64,000 bases of DNA from Nitrospirota bacterium (GCA_016219645.1 JACRLR010000020.1:1-64000); one strand, 5' to 3'. Shown: positions 18,613-26,583, numbered from the stretch's first letter. The notes: generated by a model from the letters alone, not told the origin. Translations and numbers: made by a program.

Positions 18613-19011
18613 TCAGGGGTTTGCAGATGGAGGGAGTGTTCCACGAATCACTTGGCGGACCTTCTCCGCTATGAGAACGGCCTCTCGTGCCGTCGGCTGA
18701 GGTGGCCAGAACTCTGCATCGTATCGGAGCTCAACGGCGTAGGCCGTCAGCTCTGTGAGATCGAGCATGGATAATTCAGGCATGGACTCCATTCCCACAC
18801 AGAGACGCTGGAGTTCTTCAAGGTCGTGCGTACGCGGGATGGCCTGCTCATGCCAGGCTAGATACGCTTTCAAGTATTTTTCGCAAGCCTGCTGCGCATG
18901 GAAACACGCAGTGTCATAAGGTCCTTCGCTCACGAGTGTGCGCCGGGCATCGGCCAGATCACTATCACCTTTTCGGATCAAGCCTTGGACCAGCGTCGCT
19001 CTATCTTTCAT
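18613..19011 (-). CDS. HEPN-domain protein (toxin-antitoxin partner)
   Basis: A 132-residue HEPN protein of the larger COG2250-like type. ACFHAQQACEKYLKAYL and PRTHDLEELQRL are family signatures. I set the start at ATG 19009-19011 (MKDRATLVQGLIRKG); the upstream extension to 19158 lies inside the nucleotidyltransferase gene. It overlaps the end of that gene by about 11 bp. Such pairs act as toxin-antitoxin modules in which one partner is an RNase-like HEPN and the other a nucleotidyltransferase. Confidence 0.8.
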   Translation of the reverse strand: MKDRATLVQGLIRKGDSDLADARRTLVSEGPYDTACFHAQQACEKYLKAYLAWHEQAIPRTHDLEELQRLCVGMESMPELSMLDLTELTAYAVELRYDAEFWPPQPTAREAVLIAEKVRQVIRGTLPPSANP

Positions 19012-19366
19012 AGAGAACTTTACCTTCAGCGAGCGCGGACGAAATAAACGCATTGGGCACAGCCTTCCATTCCCGCACTTCCTCAGGAGTCCAGACGACG
19101 ATGTCTTTCGCAGGGAAAAGCCCACACAAGGCGCGACGGTATCGAGCTGACCTCGCATACCGCGGAAGATCGGAGTCTTCGACGATCAGAAGGTCGAGGT
19201 CGCTGTCCGGCCGAGCCGTGCCTTTCGCACGGGAACCAAAGAGCACAATTTTTTGAGGGAAGCCTACTGAAAGAATGCGCTGGACCACGACTGTCAGCAA
19301 TGCTTCAGTGACAGGGGGGAATGCAAGGCTCGGCGGCATGCCTCTCAAGCTAGCATAGCCACGCAC
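19001..19366 (-). CDS. Minimal nucleotidyltransferase (MNT) paired with HEPN
   Basis: A 121-residue protein with the polymerase-beta type motif GSRAKGTARPDSDLDLLIV (G44-S45, D56, D58). MNT proteins of this kind modify their HEPN partner by AMP transfer or block it directly. ATG 19366 gives the longest form; an ATG at 19339 is also possible. The gene precedes and overlaps the HEPN gene. Confidence 0.82.
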   Translation of the reverse strand: MRGYASLRGMPPSLAFPPVTEALLTVVVQRILSVGFPQKIVLFGSRAKGTARPDSDLDLLIVEDSDLPRYARSARYRRALCGLFPAKDIVVWTPEEVREWKAVPNAFISSALAEGKVLYER

Positions 19367-19435
19367 GGGTCACAAGCGGAAGATCAGGCGCGGGATGTAG
19401 ATCGGCTAGGAGTTCCACAGGCTGAAGGGCTCAAA

Positions 19436-19570
19436 ATTGATGAGTGGTAAGTGGGCAGTGGTGAGTAGCGAGTGGGGGAAAGAAAGTTGGAGGCGGCATG
19501 CGCGCGAGACGGGCGGGACAAGCGAGAAAGGCGCGACGCGAGGGAGTCCGGTTGGAGGTTTGAGGTGGGA
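19436..19570 (+). repeat. Purine-rich mosaic with GCGGGAC module
   Basis: GYNAGTG heptamers are followed by the module GACGGGCGGGACAAGCGAGA (near 19510), which recurs with small changes near 22325, 25490 and 27475. It ends in GTTSGAG heptamers. Confidence 0.8.
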
Positions 19571-19604
19571 GACGCTCGGGAAAATACCGGCCTCCGACCT
19601 GTCA

Positions 19605-19904
19605 TCAAGCTGAAACCAGGGTTTCCGTTACGCGTTTGACCTTGATGGTTCCAGCCTTTTTCTCCATCTGCGCCAGATCATACGCGGCCTGTAATCGCAA
19701 CCATGTCTCGGCTCCACCGCCAAAGGCTTTATCCAGCCGGATCGCCATTTCTGCTGAAATGGCAGCACTGCCCCTGACGAGGTTATTAAGAGCCTGGCGG
19801 GTTACGCCCAAGGCTTTCGCTCCTGCGGCTACCGACAGGCCGAGAGGCTCCAGGCAGTCATGCAACACCGAACGCCCAGGATGAGGGGGATTTTTCATAC
19901 GCAT
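19605..19904 (-). CDS. higA: HigA-type antitoxin, copy 1
   Basis: A 99-residue XRE-type helix-turn-helix protein: HPGRSVLHDCLEPLGLSVAA, then GAKALGVTRQALNNLVRGSA and AETWLRLQAAYDLAQ, the standard HigA pattern. I chose the ATG at 19902-19904 because AGGAGA lies 6 bases upstream; a start at 19931 would overlap the toxin. It follows a HigB-like gene by 13 bp and is nearly identical to the gene at 26842-27141. It may now be an orphan, since its toxin gene lacks a start. Confidence 0.85.
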   Translation of the reverse strand: MRMKNPPHPGRSVLHDCLEPLGLSVAAGAKALGVTRQALNNLVRGSAAISAEMAIRLDKAFGGGAETWLRLQAAYDLAQMEKKAGTIKVKRVTETLVSA

Positions 19905-19917
19905 CGGGTATCTCCTG

Positions 19918-20113
19918 CTAGTGATAATCAATCAAATCCACGTCATATGCCATGCCCATTTCAAACCTGAAAATGATCCGCCAGTTTCCCGACACAGTGA
20001 CCGACCAACACCCAGCGAGGTTCCCTTTCAGGGGATGCAGTCTATATCCCGGCAGGGCCATGTCCTGTACAGTCATGGCTTCATTTAGCCGCGCCAGTAT
20101 TCGAACTACCTTA
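19918..20113 (-). pseudogene. HigB-like toxin, copy 1, N-terminally truncated
   Basis: The frame ends in the same YDVDLIDYH as the intact copy at 27155-27379 and matches it back to the residues before RILARLNEAMTV. Upstream of about 20113 the sequences diverge and no start codon is in frame before a stop, so the first dozen residues are lost. The intact family member is a RelE-fold ribosome-dependent mRNA nuclease. Confidence 0.72.
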
Positions 20114-20181
20114 AAGATTGAGGAGGAAAGTTTCGGGTTGGGTAGGTGAACATCGAGGCATGGCTTCGATTGTGATAAGAG

Positions 20182-20580
20182 TTACTGGGACTCGATCGGG
20201 AGTCCCTCGATGAGTTCAAAGTGTCGGCGATTATTTGTGAGGACGGTCAGACCATGGCGTAAACCGGTCGCGCCAATAAGCAGATCGAAATCACCCACCA
20301 TTTTCCCCTTGGCCCGAAGACGACCACGGTGCTGACCGAAAATCTTGCAGGTCTCTGCATCGATTCCCAAAACGCTCGCGCCGCGAAGAAAATCGTCGAG
20401 GGCCTGCTCGTTGCCCGTCGGATTGGATGAAAAATATACACCTTCATAAAGCTCCGCGAGTGAGACAACGGACAAGGCGCATCCCTGTTCAGTCAGACTG
20501 TTGAGGCGCACAACGATTGAGGGATGGCCGTTTAGGTAATGAATGACCCAATCTGTGTCGATGAGATAGCGGAGGGTCAT
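20182..20580 (-). CDS. PIN-domain toxin, VapC type
   Basis: A 132-residue PIN protein with YLIDTDWVIHYLNG (D8), VVSLAELYEG (E43), GDFDLLIGATG (D99) and LTVLTNNRRHF near the C-terminus, a complete VapC pattern. It overlaps the upstream antitoxin gene by 4 bp (20577-20580). The expected activity is cleavage of tRNA or other RNA. Confidence 0.88.
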   Translation of the reverse strand: MTLRYLIDTDWVIHYLNGHPSIVVRLNSLTEQGCALSVVSLAELYEGVYFSSNPTGNEQALDDFLRGASVLGIDAETCKIFGQHRGRLRAKGKMVGDFDLLIGATGLRHGLTVLTNNRRHFELIEGLPIESQ

Positions 20581-20813
20581 AGAGCAGGAGCGGGGCGATT
20601 GGAAAGTAAGCGATTAGTATAAATGTTACGAATGAGCGTGTCGGCATCCACGGTGCCCTGCCACCGACCCGCACTCTTTCGAAAGGTTTCTGAGTCCTGA
20701 TCTGAGGGGGAAGTGACAATTGTGACCATGATGTCCTGACCGTCCGGCAAGTCTATCTGCTCTAGGAGTTCGATCTTTCCATCTTTTATACGGGCACGTA
20801 TTGTTGCGCTCAT
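20577..20813 (-). CDS. Antitoxin partner of the VapC-type toxin
   Basis: A 78-residue protein starting SATIRARIKDGKIELLEQID, a form found in small antitoxins encoded ahead of PIN toxins (DUF104/AbrB-like N-terminus). The C-terminal half RKSAGRWQGTVDADTLIRNI would wrap the toxin. Assignment to a named family is tentative; the overlap with the toxin gene gives the role. Confidence 0.75.
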   Translation of the reverse strand: MSATIRARIKDGKIELLEQIDLPDGQDIMVTIVTSPSDQDSETFRKSAGRWQGTVDADTLIRNIYTNRLLSNRPAPAL

Positions 20814-21051
20814 TGCGTCACTCCCGCAAGCAACATGGGGGATGAATGGCTAGCGGTCTTCATGATATCGCCCCCTATTCTCAGTCTATTCATGCCCATA
20901 CGATAACCTGTACCTAAATGGCTGTCAACGGAAGAGGTACCCGTATCGAAGATGGGGTTACGAATTAGGAATGTGGAATGATGAATGAGATGGGGGGGGG
21001 GCGAGGAAACATACTGGCGATGAAGATCAAGAGGGGCGGGGACGATGAGGG

Positions 21052-21216
21052 CTAGAATCCCAGCGCCTGCGCTTCTTCCCAGACGCTGAACTCCCCTTTC
21101 ACGACGGGCTTTCGCCTATATCCCTCCCGGTGTTTCTTTTCCATTTCTTTCACCTGAACCTTTCCGAGGGCGGCTCGAAGCGCTTCTCGGGCGAACGCTG
21201 ACCGGGTGGTTCCTAT
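21052..21216 (-). pseudogene. mazE-mazF deletion remnant, second copy
   Basis: On the minus strand the sequence runs from TTRSAFAREALRAAL through KGEFSVWEEAQ straight into ALGF and TAG. It matches the copy at 17948-18294 but has lost almost all of the mazF part, leaving its last four codons fused in frame to mazE. A second deletion at its other end lies between two TCCT sequences and removes the -10 half of the presumed promoter. Confidence 0.72.
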
Positions 21217-21237
21217 ACATGCAGAGAAGATGCAATT

Positions 21238-21425
21238 AATGGTGAGTGGTCATAAATTAGTGAGTGGTCAGTGGTTAGTAGGAAGTGGGGGGGAGTCCGG
21301 GCAGAAGTTCTGAGTTTTGAGTTCTGAGTGTTGAGTTAGAAATTGTGAATGAGGAATCGGGATTGGAGGCGAGAAAACAGGTCGAGGTTCAGGTTGAGAC
21401 TGAAGGGGGAATAGGCTGAAGGCAG
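21238..21425 (+). repeat. Purine-rich heptamer mosaic
   Basis: The block holds GYNAGTG units, including another GGTCATAAATTAGTGAGTGG, followed by GTTCTGA-type units and GGTTRA-type units. A shorter run lies at 20950-21000. No gene is visible. Confidence 0.8.
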
Positions 21426-21481
21426 ATAGCCGCGTGTGATAGGCGAGACAGGAGCCGAGTTGCAGATTGCAACGAAATTCC

Positions 21482-21784
21482 CTATGCCGTGCGACGCACC
21501 ATCTTCATGGTAGGGAGCGTCCGAATGATTTTCTCTGCTTTATACTGCGCAAGTTTCACATCGTATAATCCCTGGAGATTCATCCAGAATTGCGAACTCG
21601 TGCCGAAGAAGTGTGCGAGACGCAAAGCAGTATCCCCGGAGATTGCGCGACGACCGTTCAGAATTTGTGTAATGCGGCTGGCAGGCACCTGCAAATGACG
21701 AGCAAAGGCCGCGGCAGTCATCTCCAACTCACGCAGTTCTTCAGCCAAGTGTTCGCCTGGATGAATGGGTCTCGATGTCATCAT
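21482..21784 (-). CDS. higA: HigA-type antitoxin
   Basis: A 100-residue XRE helix-turn-helix antitoxin: RPIHPGEHLAEELRELEMTA, then ARHLQVPASRITQILNGRRA and FFGTSSQFWMNLQGLYDVKL, the typical HigA signature. It is encoded 9 bp after its toxin, the reverse order usual for higBA. It is distinct in sequence from the duplicated HigA copies elsewhere in the island. Confidence 0.88.
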   Translation of the reverse strand: MMTSRPIHPGEHLAEELRELEMTAAAFARHLQVPASRITQILNGRRAISGDTALRLAHFFGTSSQFWMNLQGLYDVKLAQYKAEKIIRTLPTMKMVRRTA

Positions 21785-21793
21785 CTTGCCCCT

Positions 21794-22078
21794 TCAGTGG
21801 TAATCGACAATTTCCACATTGACGGGACCTGTTGACCCTTTGGGCCACTGGAAGCAGATCCGCCACTGGTCGTTAATCCGAATGCTGTACTGCCCCTTAC
21901 GATCACCCTTCAGGGCTTCAAAGCGGTTGCCTGGCAAAACGGCAAGATCGTGCAGGCTCATGGCTACTTCAAGCCGATCTAATTTAAGTCGGGCCGCATG
22001 TTCAAACCTTGTAAATGCCTTGACCCATTTCCCTTGTGCAAAGTCTGCGGTACGGCGATCGGCGTAACTCAGAATCAC
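21794..22078 (-). CDS. higB: HigB-type toxin (RelE fold)
   Basis: A 94-residue protein with ARLKLDRLEVAMSLHDLAVL, PGNRFEALKGDRKGQYSIRI and NDQWRICFQW, the conserved core of HigB/RelE toxins. These cut mRNA in the ribosomal A site. The C-terminal VEIVDYH is shared with the other HigB gene of the island. The start at ATG 22078 is the only good one. Confidence 0.87.
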   Translation of the reverse strand: MILSYADRRTADFAQGKWVKAFTRFEHAARLKLDRLEVAMSLHDLAVLPGNRFEALKGDRKGQYSIRINDQWRICFQWPKGSTGPVNVEIVDYH

Positions 22079-22109
22079 GCTGTATTGTAAGAACTGCTAT
22101 GTGTGGCGT

Positions 22110-22510
22110 CAATAAGAGAAGCTCCGGTGGCGGGAGGGGAAGAATGTTGGAGGAGGAGGGAGGGTGGGGGTGGAGGCTGAAAATTGGTGAGTAGTAAGTG
22201 GCGAGTGGCAAGTGGGGAAGATAGGTTGAGGTTAAGGGGGGAGTGATCACTTGTAAGTGGTAAGTAGGAAGTGGTGAGTGGGCAGTGGGGGAAAGAAGGT
22301 TGGAGGTTGGAGGCGGGCATGCTCGCGAGACTGGCGGGACGAGCGAGAAAGGCGCGACAGGCGAGACAGGTAGCAAGTTTCAAGTTGCAAGGTTCAGGTT
22401 GAGACTGAAGGGGGAATAGGCTGAAGGAAGGTTGATGCGTAAAGTTTCGAGTCTCGAGTTTCAGGTTTCGAGTTGGGAGGGCTTGGGGGTTCTGAGCTGG
22501 AATGAGGAAT
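22110..22510 (+). repeat. Purine-rich mosaic with GCGGGAC module
   Basis: A 400-base gap holding GTTGGAG, GYNAGTG and GGTTRA units, the GACTGGCGGGACGAGCGAGA module (near 22330) and GTTTCGA-type heptamers (22445-22475). No real gene is seen. Confidence 0.82.
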
Positions 22511-22528
22511 TAGGTCTGCCGGTCACTG

Positions 22529-22939
22529 TTACACATGCTTCAGCTTGACGAGATCTCCAAGAACCTTGAATTCGGGATCGCTGGTGAGCAGCGTGGCGTG
22601 CGCGGCTATAGCGAGCGCTGCGGCGAAACAATCAGCATAGGACATGGGATACCGGGCTTTTAACTCCACGGCGCGCCAGAACAGGTCTTCCGAGAAGGGG
22701 ATCACGGTGAGAGGCAGAAGACTGATTTCGCTTCGTGTGCGGAGCGCGTACTCCCAGCCACGAGCTTTCCCGATGGTGTAGATAACCTCACCCAGGTTGA
22801 CAATATGGATGAGTGCGCGAGCATGTCCTGTCTGTGCGTCACGCAGGACGCGGTCGACGTCTTCGGCGCCTGGTTCATCCTGGAGCAACCGGAGGAGCGC
22901 GCAGGCATCGAGCACGACTTCACGCACGTCGTCGCGCAC
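22529..22939 (-). CDS. PIN-domain toxin, VapC type
   Basis: A 136-residue PIN protein. Acidic positions are D11 (VVLDACALLRLL), E51 (VNLGEVIYTIG), D103 (MSYADCFAAALA) and D121 (LLTSDPEF), a full set. The 5' end overlaps the AbrB-type antitoxin gene by 20 bp. Confidence 0.87.
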   Translation of the reverse strand: MRDDVREVVLDACALLRLLQDEPGAEDVDRVLRDAQTGHARALIHIVNLGEVIYTIGKARGWEYALRTRSEISLLPLTVIPFSEDLFWRAVELKARYPMSYADCFAAALAIAAHATLLTSDPEFKVLGDLVKLKHV

Positions 22940-23177
22940 GCCTCACGTCCTCCCGATGTTCGGTCATGAGTTGCTTTGCCAGGGAGGGACCGCCCTTGAG
23001 AGACCCTCGAATCGCAGCAATTGGATCATCTGGGAGCGTTCGAAGTTGAAGGTGTCCCTGCTCGGGGATCAGTTCGATAGTCGTGCCCGGTTTGATCCCC
23101 AGTCGGTCACGCAGTGGCTTCGGGATCACGATCTGTCCCTTGATGGAAGTTTTAGCAGTGTACATGTGGTATCCCAT
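22920..23177 (-). CDS. AbrB-family antitoxin
   Basis: An 85-residue protein with an N-terminal swapped-hairpin AbrB domain: AKTSIKGQIVIPKPLRDRLG, then KPGTTIELIPEQGHLQLR. The C-terminal LAKQLMTEHREDVRRARRRA would contact the toxin. An ATG four codons downstream (MYTAK) could be the true start. The gene overlaps the PIN-domain toxin gene that follows it. Confidence 0.87.
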   Translation of the reverse strand: MGYHMYTAKTSIKGQIVIPKPLRDRLGIKPGTTIELIPEQGHLQLRTLPDDPIAAIRGSLKGGPSLAKQLMTEHREDVRRARRRA

Positions 23178-23254
23178 TTATGAGTTGTACTGGTATGCGA
23201 CAAGTATAACTGAATGACGTGAGTAAGACAATTTAACATGGCTGGGGTTCAGCT

Positions 23255-23550
23255 CGTGAGTGGTTAGTAGCAAGTAGGAAGTGGGGAGTGGGGTGGGACT
23301 GTTGGAGGTTAGAGGCGGTACCAAGAGAGGTTGAGGCTGCAACTAGCAAGTGGTGAGTAGTCAGTGGTGAGTGGTCATAAATTAGTGAGTGGTAAGTTGT
23401 GAGTAGCGAGTGGGGGGCTGGAAGAAAGGTTAAGGTTAAGGTTGAGGTTGAGTGGGGGAACGAAGAAGGTTGAGGCTAAGGTTCAGGTTGAGACTGAAGG
23501 GGGAATAGGCTGAAGGCTGAAGGGGGATCGGGAAAGGTTGGAGGGGGGAG
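23255..23550 (+). repeat. Purine-rich heptamer/hexamer mosaic
   Basis: A run of GYNAGTG units (23340-23425) nearly identical over about 90 bases to the runs at 17805-17885 and 25375-25435, followed by GGTTRA units and GCTGAAG heptamers. Confidence 0.85.
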
Positions 23551-23635
23551 CGAGCGTTCGCTTGAATGATCCGTTATACCTTGACCGCTATTCGCAAATA
23601 TGAGAACATACTGCGCGGACAAACGGAGAGGCTGC

Positions 23636-24004
23636 ATGCGGAGGACGCTCGTTGTCTTTTACAAGGATCGTAAGGGCAACGTGCCGGCTCTGGAATGGAT
23701 GGACGCGCTTCCGGCGAAGGTGCAGGACAAATGCGTGGTGAAGATCGAGCGGCTCCGCGAGCTTGGGCATGCACTCAGGCGGCCTGAAGCCGATCTGCTC
23801 AGGAATGGGATCTACGAATTGCGGGTTGGGTGGGAAGGAATGAACTACAGGATTCTGTATTTCTTTTATGGCCAGGTGGCCGCAGTGCTTGCCCACGGCA
23901 TCGTCAAAGAACGGGAAGTCCCGGCAAAAGATATTGAACGGGCGCTGGAACGTAAACGGCTCTTCGAGCAAGACCCTGAGGGGCACACGTATCGGGAGGG
24001 ATAG
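23636..24004 (+). CDS. RelE/HigB-like toxin (Gp49-like family)
   Basis: A 122-residue protein with VFYKDRKGNVPALEWMDALP, LRRPEADLLRNGIYELRVGW and YRILYFFYGQVAAVLAHGIV, the pattern of phage-derived Gp49-like/HigB toxins with a RelE fold. I chose ATG 23636 because the family starts near RRTLVVFYKD; an ATG at 23600 adds twelve unlikely residues. The toxin gene precedes its antitoxin gene by 2 bp. This pair is on the plus strand, unlike the preceding pairs. Confidence 0.85.
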   Translation: MRRTLVVFYKDRKGNVPALEWMDALPAKVQDKCVVKIERLRELGHALRRPEADLLRNGIYELRVGWEGMNYRILYFFYGQVAAVLAHGIVKEREVPAKDIERALERKRLFEQDPEGHTYREG

Positions 24005-24006
24005 TT

Positions 24007-24324
24007 ATGGCCAAACGTCAGAAGCGGAGGACGGCCGATGCGGTCCAGATTCTTTATCGTCGCTATTATGAGGGGAGGCCAGGACGCGTCCGAGGACTGG
24101 AGGAAGCTCGGGCGAACGACAGCGTCGCCCGCAAGTTGACCGCTCTGCGTCTGCAAGCGGGTATGACTCAGCGACAACTGGCAAAACTAGTGGGGACGAC
24201 CGCCTCGGCAATCTGCCGGTTGGAAAATGCGGACTACGAAGGGCACTCTCTCGCCATGTTGAATCGCATCGCTGCGGCGCTGGACCAACGGGTGGAACTT
24301 CAGTTTGTGCCGCTCGCTGGGTGA
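24007..24324 (+). CDS. XRE-family antitoxin of the Gp49-like toxin
   Basis: A 105-residue protein with a helix-turn-helix in its second half: LRLQAGMTQRQLAKLVGTTA, then SAICRLENADYEGHSLAMLN and RIAAALDQRVELQFVPL. This is the XRE form paired with Gp49-like toxins. The N-terminal part is basic. It starts 2 bp after the toxin stop. Confidence 0.87.
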   Translation: MAKRQKRRTADAVQILYRRYYEGRPGRVRGLEEARANDSVARKLTALRLQAGMTQRQLAKLVGTTASAICRLENADYEGHSLAMLNRIAAALDQRVELQFVPLAG

Positions 24325-24334
24325 CTGATCGCTG

Positions 24335-24690
24335 AACTCTCCTGTAAGTGGTGAGTGGGGCTGAGTTAGTAGTTCTGAGTTTTGAGTTATGAGTTCTGAG
24401 TTAGGGGTTCTGAGTTGGAATGCTGAATAAGAAATGTGGAATGAGGAATTAGATGGTGGGGGATGAAGCGCAAGTGGCAAGGTTCAGGTTAAGGTTGAGA
24501 CTGAATGGGGAATAGGCTGCAGGGCTCAAAATTGGTGAGTAGTAAGTGGTGAGTGGTCAGTGGCAAGTGGTGAAGATAGGTTGAGGAGAAGGCTGAAGGG
24601 GACTAGGCTGAAGGCTGAAGGTAGGAGGGTGGAGGCGGGTCGGAAGGATAAGAAGGTTGAGGTTGAGCGAAGAAGGAAAGGTTGAGGTGC
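24335..24690 (+). repeat. Purine-rich heptamer/hexamer mosaic
   Basis: GTTCTGA heptamers (24365-24415) come first, then GGAATKA units, GYNAGTG units (24535-24570), GCTGAAG units and GGTTRA units. No gene is visible. Confidence 0.83.
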
Positions 24691-24695
24691 TAGGG

Positions 24696-24926
24696 TCATT
24701 GCTCTTTTGCCGAGGCTCTGGCCTGGAGGACGGTAACTCCGACCAGTTCTTGGCCATCATAGTGGTAGATGCAGCGGCCTTCCATTTCGCTGTCAGTCGC
24801 GTGTTGAGGTTTTCTTAGGCTGATATAGAGGACATCGGCTTCCTCATCGTAATCAAGCCAGAGATGCCTGGACCTGAGATTCAGAGCCGGTGGTACCAAA
24901 CTCAGGATGTCGATGACCTCTGCCAT
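24696..24926 (-). CDS. DUF2283 protein, probable antitoxin
   Basis: A 76-residue protein with the DUF2283 core: LWLDYDEEADVLYISLRKPQ, then YHYDGQELVGVTVLQA. The start is set at ATG 24926; a longer frame upstream only overlaps the next gene. DUF2283 proteins commonly sit beside a small gene and are suspected antitoxins. It overlaps the end of the gene at 24902-25258 by 25 bp. Confidence 0.7.
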   Translation of the reverse strand: MAEVIDILSLVPPALNLRSRHLWLDYDEEADVLYISLRKPQHATDSEMEGRCIYHYDGQELVGVTVLQARASAKEQ

Positions 24927-25258
24927 TGGAGCCCTCTCTTTGTCACCTTCTCGGCTTTGGATGTCATGAACGCGGTCACAATGAATCCATCCGCGTGGCT
25001 TTCCCGATACACGACCACAACATGTTTCCGACCGAGCGCTGTGTCCGGGTACAACTTTAATGTTATGAGTTCGTCCCTTATTCCTGACGCGATACAATCC
25101 GGATCGGCCAGGGTGTCTACGACCAGATCGAGATAGCCGGCCATATAGTCGTGCGATTCGACGATGTGGCTCCACCGTTCGTGAGTGAGCCGCACCGGAA
25201 TACCTTCTCGAGAGTTGACTGTAGCAAGAATAGCCACATCTACTGGTCGCGGGAGCAT
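24902..25258 (-). CDS. Uncharacterised protein paired with DUF2283, probable toxin
   Basis: A 118-residue protein with VRLTHERWSHIVESHDYMAG, a stretch DLVVDTLADPDCIASGIRDE, and KHVVVVYRES followed by GFIVTAFMTSKAEK. The His in the ERWSHI motif, the conserved Arg/Glu residues and the last strands resemble small RNase-fold proteins of the PBECR group, but this is a visual guess. It is encoded ahead of the DUF2283 gene, in an island where every neighbour is a toxin-antitoxin pair, so a toxin role is inferred. Confidence 0.6.
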   Translation of the reverse strand: MLPRPVDVAILATVNSREGIPVRLTHERWSHIVESHDYMAGYLDLVVDTLADPDCIASGIRDELITLKLYPDTALGRKHVVVVYRESHADGFIVTAFMTSKAEKVTKRGLQWQRSSTS

Positions 25259-25361
25259 TGTCCTTGAATTACCCGCCGCTGCCGATCAATACACAGTATC
25301 GGCAGCATATTACGTTGGTCCGTGGAGCATTACAAGCCAATGTCACGGGGAAAAGATTAAG

Positions 25362-25756
25362 AGAGGTTGAGGCTGCAACTAGCAAGTGGTGAGTGGTCAT
25401 AAATTAGTGAGTGGTAAGTTGTGAGTAGCGAGTGGGGTGGGACTGTTGGAGGTTAGAGGTGTAAGGTTGGAGGCGGGCATGCGCGCGAGACTGGCGGGAC
25501 GAGCGAGAAAGGCGCGACGCGGGGGAGTCCGGTTGGAGGTGTGAGGCTTGAGGTCGGAGGCGGTCTGAAGAGATGTTGAGGTTGAGGTTAAGGCTAAGGT
25601 TGAGCGGGGATGGGCGTGGGTGTTCTGAGTTTTGAGTTCTGGGTTCTGAGTTAGGAATGTGGAATTAGATGGTGGAGGACGGTTGATGCGCGAAGTTTCT
25701 AGTTTCACGTTTCGAGTTGGGGAATGGAGCAAGGGCAAAGGTGCAGGTTGCAAGGG
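25362..25756 (+). repeat. Purine-rich mosaic with GCGGGAC module
   Basis: GYNAGTG units including GGTCATAAATTAGTGAGTGG come first, then GTTGGAG units, the GACTGGCGGGACGAGCGAGA module (near 25490), GGTTRA and GTTCTGA units. It ends against the stop of the HepT gene. Confidence 0.83.
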
Positions 25757-26179
25757 TCAGGGTTCAGATGTGAACCGGGCGGCCACGGCCTTTGCAAAGG
25801 TACGGAAATCGCCAAGGTTGTCTCTGCAGATGTGGAATACAATCTTCCAATCGATGTCCTGGTAGCTATGGACGGCGATATTACGGAACCCCACCGCTTT
25901 GGTTAGACGTGCGGCTAGCTCGGCACTGATCACCTTGAGGTCTTTCAATATCTCGAAGTTCTCCGCCATGGTCGAAGGCGCTCTGACTTCCGTGTCAGCG
26001 ATGACATGGGCAGCCAGGTCGACGCACAATTGAATGGCGCGCTGGAGATTCAGCGCGATGATATCCTGCAAATCTGGTTCTTGGCTGAGTGGTTCAACCG
26101 AGGACGGTGTTTTGGCTGCGATCCGGTCGATGCATCGCCGCAGCGACTCGAGTTTGCTCTCGACTATGTCCCGATCCAT
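25757..26179 (-). CDS. hepT: HepT-like HEPN toxin (DUF86)
   Basis: A 140-residue DUF86/HepT protein. The R-x4-H-x-Y RNase motif is present as RNIAVHSY (R99, H104, Y106). The preceding NFEILKDLKVISAELAARLT fits the four-helix HEPN fold. HepT cleaves RNA unless its Tyr is adenylylated by the partner MntA. The start overlaps the end of the partner gene by about 16 bp. Confidence 0.88.
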   Translation of the reverse strand: MDRDIVESKLESLRRCIDRIAAKTPSSVEPLSQEPDLQDIIALNLQRAIQLCVDLAAHVIADTEVRAPSTMAENFEILKDLKVISAELAARLTKAVGFRNIAVHSYQDIDWKIVFHICRDNLGDFRTFAKAVAARFTSEP

Positions 26180-26583
26180 GCGTTCCTTCTGGCGGTAAGG
26201 ATTCTTCGATAGTACGGCATGACATCGGCTTCCTCAGCAAGCATGCGCAGGATGAGTTCGGCATACTGCGTGCGATCTTTGCAGAGGATCAGTTTTCCCT
26301 GCGTCAGGATCCGATGCAGGAGTGGGCCATGGAGGCAGTTGAGATCGATCAGGTCAACTGGCCGGCCAAACATCAATGCCAGATCTTCGACCAGGTGAAT
26401 CCGAGCCTGCCTGTCAAGCGGCGTTGTCCCGGCTACAGCAAGATCGAGGTCACTCTCGAATCGGGCGGCACCTTCGGCCAGTGAGCCAAAAAGGATCGCC
26501 AAGGTCACAGCAGGGTGGCCAGCGAGAACCTCTTGGAGTTTCTGCTGGACATTGGCGGAGTCTCGATCGATTGCGTCTCTCAT
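26164..26583 (-). CDS. mntA: MntA-like nucleotidyltransferase antitoxin
   Basis: A 139-residue protein with the motif LFGSLAEGAARFESDLDLAV (G33-S34, D45, D47), matching MntA antitoxins that transfer AMP to the HepT tyrosine. PVDLIDLN supplies a third acidic position. The downstream HepT gene overlaps it, as expected for this operon. Confidence 0.88.
   Translation of the reverse strand: MRDAIDRDSANVQQKLQEVLAGHPAVTLAILFGSLAEGAARFESDLDLAVAGTTPLDRQARIHLVEDLALMFGRPVDLIDLNCLHGPLLHRILTQGKLILCKDRTQYAELILRMLAEEADVMPYYRRILTARRNAWIGT

Noticed and set aside
22002-22383. Minus-strand open frames upstream of higB
   Set aside because: They read the pyrimidine-rich strand of repeat DNA and show no domain; they overlap a real toxin gene at one end.
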